Assembly (NCBI GenBank): GCA_015063785.1
Contig: SVTM01000009.1
Span: 1-64,000, forward strand
Direction of reading: 5' to 3'
From: Oscillospiraceae bacterium
GTDB lineage: Bacteria; Bacillota; Clostridia; Oscillospirales; CAG-382
DNA length: 64,000 bases
Shown: piece after piece, positions 58,656-64,000 of the stretch
Numbering within the stretch: position 1 is the stretch's first letter
Layout: each line of letters starts with the position of its first letter
Notes under the pieces: model-generated
Databases searched by the model: none
Seen by the model: only the letters and a program-made list of their open reading frames with translations
What the model was told of the DNA's origin: nothing
Translations under genes and position numbers: made by a program

Positions 58656-60056
58656 TTATTCTTTCGCTTCCGAAAGCTTGCGTCCCATGATTGCACCCAT
58701 AACAGACGCCATCATAAGTCCACGGGTCCATCCGCTGGAATCGCCCAGACAATGGAGACCATCGATGCTGGTGTTGAAATCCTCGTCCATGCGCACGCGG
58801 TTGCTGTAAAATTTAAGCTCAGGCGAATAAAGCAGGGTTTCCGTCGAAGCAAAGCCGGGAACCACCTCGTCAACCGCCTGGATAAAGTTGATTATGTTTG
58901 TCATGGCGCGATAAGGCATTGCCGCCGTGATATCACCTGCCACAGCATCCACAAGAGTGGGACGAAGGTTTGACTGACTGAGTTCCTTGGGCCATGTGCG
59001 CTTGCCGTCGAGAATATCGCCAAAGCGCTGGCACAGAATGTGTCCGTTGGCAAGCATATTCGTCAGCTCGCCCACCTTCTGCGCATACGAGATAGGCTGA
59101 TTGAAGGGGGTGCTGAAATTATGCGAGCAAAGGATGGCAAGATTGGTGTTGGACGATTTGAGTTCTTTATACGAATGGCCGTTGACCACAGCAAGATCGT
59201 TGTCGTAATTTTCCTGGCTGACAAAACCGCCGGGGTTCTGGCAGAAGGTACGCACCTTGTTTTTGAAAGGACGGGGATAGCCGATCAGCTTGGATTCATA
59301 AAGCACTTCGTTGACCTGCTCCATAACCTCGTTGCGCACCTCGACGCGCACGCCGATGTCAACAGTTCCGGGGTCGTGGGCAATTCCGTGCTCGGCACAC
59401 AGGCGCTCAAGCCAATCTGCGCCGCGGCGACCGGTGGCAACGACGGTGTGTTTTGCCTCAACGTCATATTCCACCTTTCCGTCGGTTATGTGCGCTCCCA
59501 TGCAGACCTTGTCCTTAAGTATGAGGTTTGTGCATTCAAAGCCAAACATGATCTCGACGCCGTTGTTGAGAAGATACTGCTCAATGGCGTAATAGATGTC
59601 CTGCGCCTTTTCGGTTCCGAGATGGCGGATGGGACAATCGACAAGCTTAAGACCTGCCTTGATGGCTCTTTTTCTGATCTCTTTTACAGCCTCGGGGTTG
59701 CTGATTCCCTCAACGTGGGTATCGGCGCCGAAATCAAGATAGATACTGTCGACGTAATCTATCATGTCCTGCGCCTTCTGCTCGCCGATGAGGTTTGGCA
59801 GATCGCCTCCCACGTCAGAGCTTAACGAAAGCTTGCCGTCCGAAAAAGCACCTGCACCCGAAAAGCCCGTAGTGATATGACAGAACGGCTTGCAGTTTGC
59901 ACAGCTTTTCAATTTATTCTTGGGGCACGAGCGGTTTTCAATGGCTCTTCCCTTTTCTACGATAAGTATTTTTTCTTTGCTTCCGCACCGTAACATTTCG
60001 AGCGCGGTAAATATGCCGGCAGGACCTGCGCCGACGATGAGAATATCCTTTTTCAT
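58656..60056 (-). CDS. FAD-dependent dehydrogenase/oxidoreductase (COG2509-like)
   Basis: 'DILIVGAGPAGIFTALEML' Rossmann motif, 'HITTGFSGAGAFSDGKLSLS', 'GLHCLGDSSGWTRGLMMASVMG'. Confidence 0.88.
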   Translation of the reverse strand: MKKDILIVGAGPAGIFTALEMLRCGSKEKILIVEKGRAIENRSCPKNKLKSCANCKPFCHITTGFSGAGAFSDGKLSLSSDVGGDLPNLIGEQKAQDMIDYVDSIYLDFGADTHVEGISNPEAVKEIRKRAIKAGLKLVDCPIRHLGTEKAQDIYYAIEQYLLNNGVEIMFGFECTNLILKDKVCMGAHITDGKVEYDVEAKHTVVATGRRGADWLERLCAEHGIAHDPGTVDIGVRVEVRNEVMEQVNEVLYESKLIGYPRPFKNKVRTFCQNPGGFVSQENYDNDLAVVNGHSYKELKSSNTNLAILCSHNFSTPFNQPISYAQKVGELTNMLANGHILCQRFGDILDGKRTWPKELSQSNLRPTLVDAVAGDITAAMPYRAMTNIINFIQAVDEVVPGFASTETLLYSPELKFYSNRVRMDEDFNTSIDGLHCLGDSSGWTRGLMMASVMGAIMGRKLSEAKE

Positions 60057-60248
60057 ATCGAACTGTTTCCCTCCGATAGAATTATTTTGTCACATAGACC
60101 TTTAATAATATATCATGTCAAAAGCCGTTGTTTGTTAAAGAATTTGAAACTTTTATGCCGATATATGAAAAATTGCATTTTTTCTCTTGACAAAAGGCTT
60201 TTTTTGTCATATAATCTGTTCCAAGCTGTAAAAAGCGCGACAATCGAA

Positions 60249-60366
60249 TATATCAGGGGTGCTGTTGCACAAGGCGTCGGACGCGGCGCGTGATGACAAC
60301 GGCTGAGATGGGATCTCTCCCGAACCCTTTTAACCTGTTCGGATAATACCGGCGTAGGAAGATATT
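60249..60366 (+). ncRNA. TPP riboswitch (THI element)
   Basis: AGGGGTGCTG...CGGCTGAGATGGGATCTCTCCCGAACCCTTTTAACCTGTTCGGATAATACCGGCGTAGGAAGATAT. Confidence 0.95.
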
Positions 60367-60395
60367 TCACAACACACATATATTTGTTGAAATCA

Positions 60396-60430
60396 CCGCA
60401 CCGATGTATTCTGTGCGGTTTTTGTTTTTC
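60396..60430 (+). terminator. Expression-platform terminator of the TPP riboswitch
   Basis: CCGCACCGATGTATTCTGTGCGGTTTTTG. Confidence 0.7.
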
Positions 60431-60491
60431 CCGGGGACAGACCGCAGTCGCAAAAAGCTTTTTCGCTAAATTTTGAAAGGAAAAACAAAAA

Positions 60492-61052
60492 ATGAACAAC
60501 AAAAGAAAATCTAATCTGTACGCTCTTGTAGAATGTGCAATCCTCGTGGCATTAAGTTTTGTTTTGAGTCTTATCAAAATATTCGAAATGCCTTTCGGAG
60601 GCTCTGTCACCTTGCTCAGCATGCTGCCCGTTTGCGTTGCGGCATTGCGCAACGGCCCGAAATGGGGCTTGGGCGCGGCGTTTGTTTACTCGATAACCCA
60701 GGCGATGGTGTCTGGTGCTGCAGGATGGGGTCTTTCGGTGGGAGTGCTCATCACCTGCTATCTTCTTGACTACATCGTTGCTTTCACTGTTTTGGGCCTT
60801 TGCGGATTTTTCTGCAAAAAAAGCGCACTTGTTCAATCGATCAGCGTTGTGGGCGTGTGCATTCTGAGATTTTTGTGCCACTATGCTTCGGGCGTTACCA
60901 TCTGGAAATCCTCTGCCTTTGACGCAGGTTACACAAATCCATATCTTTATTCGCTTCTTTACAACGGCGCGTACATGCTTCCCGAAGCAATATTCACCGC
61001 CATCGGTGCTTTTATCATCATCAAAGCTTTCAAATCAAGAAAGTTGCTCTGA
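60492..61052 (+). CDS. thiT: Energy-coupled thiamine transporter S component
   Basis: 'SLIKIFEMPFGGSVTLLSMLPVCVAALRNGPKWGLGAAFVYS' and conserved C-terminal block; TPP riboswitch upstream. Confidence 0.93.
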   Translation: MNNKRKSNLYALVECAILVALSFVLSLIKIFEMPFGGSVTLLSMLPVCVAALRNGPKWGLGAAFVYSITQAMVSGAAGWGLSVGVLITCYLLDYIVAFTVLGLCGFFCKKSALVQSISVVGVCILRFLCHYASGVTIWKSSAFDAGYTNPYLYSLLYNGAYMLPEAIFTAIGAFIIIKAFKSRKLL

Positions 61053-61922
61053 CAAAAGCTCCGAATCGCAAAATGGCGGACATTCAATCTTCATTTCCTG
61101 CCTTGTGACAGGATGGAGAAAGCTCACCTCGGTGCAATGGAGAAACAGGGTCTTGCCTGCGATCTCCTTGCCATAGAGATAATCATATTTCAAAGGGCAG
61201 CCTATGTGTGCCATATGCACCCGTATCTGATGAGTTCTGCCGGTTATGGGGCGGACGAGAGCAACAGCGCTTTCGTCTGCCCTTTTTTCTATTATTTCGT
61301 ATTCGGTAACAGCTTCTTTTCCGCCCTCGTCCACCATTCTTTTTATAACGCTGTCGGGGCATCTTGCAATGGGAGCCTCCACCCTTCCCTTGTCCTTTTC
61401 GGGACATCGAGACAAAAGGGCAAGATATCTCTTTTTTATTCTTCCCTCTTTTATATCCTCCGACATAACGGTGGCGGAAAGTTTGTTTTTTGCCACAAGG
61501 ACAATACCCGTGGTATCGCGGTCGAGGCGCGTTATGGGACGGAAAACAAAGTTTTCGCCGCGATAATAATACATAACGGCGTTGCCGAGGGTGTTGTCGT
61601 AATTATATGCACTTGGATGGATCGGCATATCCTTGGGTTTTGACACAGCAAGGATATCTTCGTCCTCGTATATAACATGTATGGGAAGATCGACGGGCAC
61701 GACATTTTCTGACGGTTTTTCCTCGGCAATCACAATAACAAGGCTCTGCCCTACGGCAACCCTTTCGCGCACCGTCACGTTTTTTCCGTCCAGCAATATT
61801 CCGCCCTGACGTTTGAGCTCGGGCAGGAGTCGGGAGGAAACGCAAAGCTTCCTTTTCAAAAGCTCGAGAACACTTTTTCCGTCATCCGACGCATCAATAA
61901 GGTGTCTTATCTCTCTTATCAT
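61035..61922 (-). CDS. RluA-family pseudouridine synthase
   Basis: 'RPITRLDRDTTGIVLVAKN' catalytic motif, 'VRPITGRTHQIRVHMAHIGCPLKYDYLYG'. Confidence 0.93.
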   Translation of the reverse strand: MIREIRHLIDASDDGKSVLELLKRKLCVSSRLLPELKRQGGILLDGKNVTVRERVAVGQSLVIVIAEEKPSENVVPVDLPIHVIYEDEDILAVSKPKDMPIHPSAYNYDNTLGNAVMYYYRGENFVFRPITRLDRDTTGIVLVAKNKLSATVMSEDIKEGRIKKRYLALLSRCPEKDKGRVEAPIARCPDSVIKRMVDEGGKEAVTEYEIIEKRADESAVALVRPITGRTHQIRVHMAHIGCPLKYDYLYGKEIAGKTLFLHCTEVSFLHPVTRQEMKIECPPFCDSELLSEQLS

Positions 61923-61925
61923 TTT

Positions 61926-62954
61926 TTACTTTTCAACAAATCCCTTTTCTTCATCAAATTCATAAAGAGCAATGTCGGTTCCCCAGCCGTTTTCATCCCG
62001 GAAATCGCGCGAGAAAAGAAAACTTCCATCCGAAAGAGATGCCATTCCCGTGGTACCATAGGGGAAATCTATGCCGAAAACGCCGCTTTTTTCATCGTAC
62101 TTTCCTATCTCGGCAAGAAAAAGCTTTTCACCCTTTTCGTCGATACCGCAAAGAGAGCCGTATTCAGAACTTTTTTTCATGTCTATGGCAAACATGGGAT
62201 AGTTGGGAAAATTATTCTTTTGACCCGGATAAACGGCGGCAAAAATAAGCCCCGTTTTCTCATCATATTCAAGATTCTGCACGCCGAAATTTGTGTTTCC
62301 GGTATAAACAAAATACTTGCCGTCGCATTTTGACGGACCACATCTGTGCATATCGGTCTGAACAAGGGGCCGCTCGTACTTTTTCAATTCATCAACGTCA
62401 TATCTCAACAACACCTGATGGTCGTTGTCGCACCTTGCGGTATCTGAATACACACCGTAGGCAACGTAAAGATGCTTTTTGGAAGAAAGGTCGCCCGCCA
62501 TCGGTGCAAAGGTCATGCCGTCTATACCACTGCATCCGTATCTGTGACCGCAAGCTTCGTAATCACGCAAAACCTCATCAAGAAACACCGCTGTCATAAT
62601 GCCGTCTTTTTCGGCATCCATGTCCCGGCGGTCGATCTTTTCGACATCAAAGATCGCAACGTAAAAACCATCCTTGACGTCAATGAGGTTTCCAAGTCCT
62701 TTCAGTATTCCCGCACCGATTTTGTCGTGTTTGAATTCCAACGAGCCATACACCCTGCCGTCATCGTAGTTATATGCAATACATCCAAGATGTCCTGCAA
62801 GCCCTTTTACACTTCCGATGATATTTCCGTAAAGGTCGGTCTTTATAAGGCATGTGGTAAAAGAGTAATAGATATATTCCCGTTTCTTATCTATGGCAAT
62901 CCCTTGGATGTGCCCTGTATTTATACCGCAAAGCTTCACGTTTGGCTTTTTCAT
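61926..62954 (-). CDS. Uncharacterised protein, possible beta-propeller
   Basis: Long ORF in operon-like array; repeated strand-like segments; no confident family. Confidence 0.55.
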   Translation of the reverse strand: MKKPNVKLCGINTGHIQGIAIDKKREYIYYSFTTCLIKTDLYGNIIGSVKGLAGHLGCIAYNYDDGRVYGSLEFKHDKIGAGILKGLGNLIDVKDGFYVAIFDVEKIDRRDMDAEKDGIMTAVFLDEVLRDYEACGHRYGCSGIDGMTFAPMAGDLSSKKHLYVAYGVYSDTARCDNDHQVLLRYDVDELKKYERPLVQTDMHRCGPSKCDGKYFVYTGNTNFGVQNLEYDEKTGLIFAAVYPGQKNNFPNYPMFAIDMKKSSEYGSLCGIDEKGEKLFLAEIGKYDEKSGVFGIDFPYGTTGMASLSDGSFLFSRDFRDENGWGTDIALYEFDEEKGFVEK

Positions 62955-62955
62955 A

Positions 62956-64000
62956 TCATACGCCTTTCTTGTTTTTTTCGAAATATTTTCTCATATAAAG
63001 AATGATAAAAAATCCGGCAAGAGGAAACAACGATGCGCCAAGCACAGCACAACGCATTCCGAACTGTTCTGCCGTCATGCCAAGGCTTTGCGATATATTT
63101 GCCGCAAAACCGCTTGCTCCCACTGTATCGGCAACGATGCCCACAAGCTGGGGTGCAAGGGATGCGCCGGCGTCTCCTCCTGCCGCCATAAGAGCATACA
63201 CCGCAACCCCTGCCGCGGGAAATTTTTCACCCACAAAAGCGATCGTTCCGGGCCAGAGCATCGAGGTGCAAAGTCCTGTCAGCACGCACGCCGCAAGGCT
63301 GAAAACAGGCAACATGCTGACGCTTGCGACAAGATAGCACAAAAAAGCGCCTGCCATACCGAAAAGCATTACTTTAAGGATGTTTCTGCCGTATTTTGCA
63401 TAAAGGGTACGGCCGATACCGAGAAAAACGGCAAACAAAGCCATGCCGAATATATCTCCCCAAACCTTGGGCACACCTGCCGCCATTTCCATAAAGCTTG
63501 ATACCCACTGGGTCATGGTGCATTCCGACGCGCCGCCGAGAAAAATGCATATCATACACAAAACAACGCCTTTTGAAAAAAGCTTGTTTTCGGTCTTTTT
63601 TTCGCTCTCTTTGCCATCCATGTCAGGCAAATCTGCGACAAGAAACATAACCGCCGCAACAAGGGGCACAACTGCCCAGAAAAGGGCAAGATACATCCAG
63701 TTTTGCGCACCGAAAACTTTAAGATAAACAGAGTTAAGAATAACCGCGCCCACAACGCCCCAGGCGTAGATCGAATGGAGCTTGCTCATATCGCGCTCGG
63801 GATTTTTTGACGGCATTGCCGCCACCATCGGGCTCATCAGCACCTCGGCAAGCCCTGCCGAGACCGAATAGATGACGATTCCGATGCAAAGCCAAAGATA
63901 TGCATGCGATGGGAAAAGATGCGGCATGACCGCATAGCACAAAAGGCCTGCCGCCGTTATAAAGGGCATGGCACGAACGGTGGCATGAATATTGAATTTT
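62956..64000 (-). CDS. MFS transporter, 5'-truncated by the window edge
   Basis: Multi-TM; frame stays open to 64000 (KFNIHATVRAMPFITAAGLLCYAV). Confidence 0.8.
   Translation of the reverse strand, partial: KFNIHATVRAMPFITAAGLLCYAVMPHLFPSHAYLWLCIGIVIYSVSAGLAEVLMSPMVAAMPSKNPERDMSKLHSIYAWGVVGAVILNSVYLKVFGAQNWMYLALFWAVVPLVAAVMFLVADLPDMDGKESEKKTENKLFSKGVVLCMICIFLGGASECTMTQWVSSFMEMAAGVPKVWGDIFGMALFAVFLGIGRTLYAKYGRNILKVMLFGMAGAFLCYLVASVSMLPVFSLAACVLTGLCTSMLWPGTIAFVGEKFPAAGVAVYALMAAGGDAGASLAPQLVGIVADTVGASGFAANISQSLGMTAEQFGMRCAVLGASLFPLAGFFIILYMRKYFEKNKKGV

Overview
Window from a low-to-mid GC Firmicutes (Clostridia-like) chromosome. Lineage is inferred from gene content and SLH/BspA-type surface proteins; no rRNA is present. 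Left part (about 0.5-26.3 kb) is mostly housekeeping: a BspA-type LRR surface protein, HAD phosphatase, an FMN-riboswitch-controlled RibU-like ECF S-component, the str operon (rpsL-rpsG-fusA-tuf), an AEC transporter, an AlkP-superfamily protein, a GH78-like enzyme, an SGNH hydrolase, two tandem paralogous S-layer-homology (SLH) proteins, a D,D-carboxypeptidase, ribF, a divergent MogA/MoaB-like protein and an orphan OmpR-type response regulator. From about 26.3 to 57.4 kb is one minus-strand surface-polysaccharide/surface-protein island: CpsC-CpsD-CpsB, a 4003-codon beta-helix/GLUG giant ORF, an unlisted 36-aa peptide gene, an SLH protein with a (GTDTP)n stalk, an undecaprenyl-phosphate sugar transferase, an HprK-like kinase, PqqD, an S24/S26 peptidase, glycosyltransferases, a B12-radical SAM protein, Wzy, Wzx, an acetyltransferase and a PF14907-type nucleotidyltransferase. 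Right part: tRNA-Pro(GGG) with a duplicated 3' end, an FAD dehydrogenase, TPP riboswitch-thiT, an RluA-type pseudouridine synthase, a hypothetical protein and a truncated MFS transporter. The most exciting signal is the 36-aa peptide MKKLFEEPVVEILPFNVEDVITASDPAEGDNGTGWG at 42737-42847(-). Its last nine residues, EGDNGTGWG, are identical to the C-terminus of the adjacent SLH-stalk protein, and all four nucleotide differences in that stretch are synonymous. It sits beside HprK-like/PqqD/S26-peptidase genes, which suggests an undescribed RiPP-like or C-terminal-tag surface system. A second strong signal is a TGTTACA-N4-TGTTACA direct repeat (WalR-box-like) exactly 15 nt upstream of the -35 in three promoters driving the two SLH genes.
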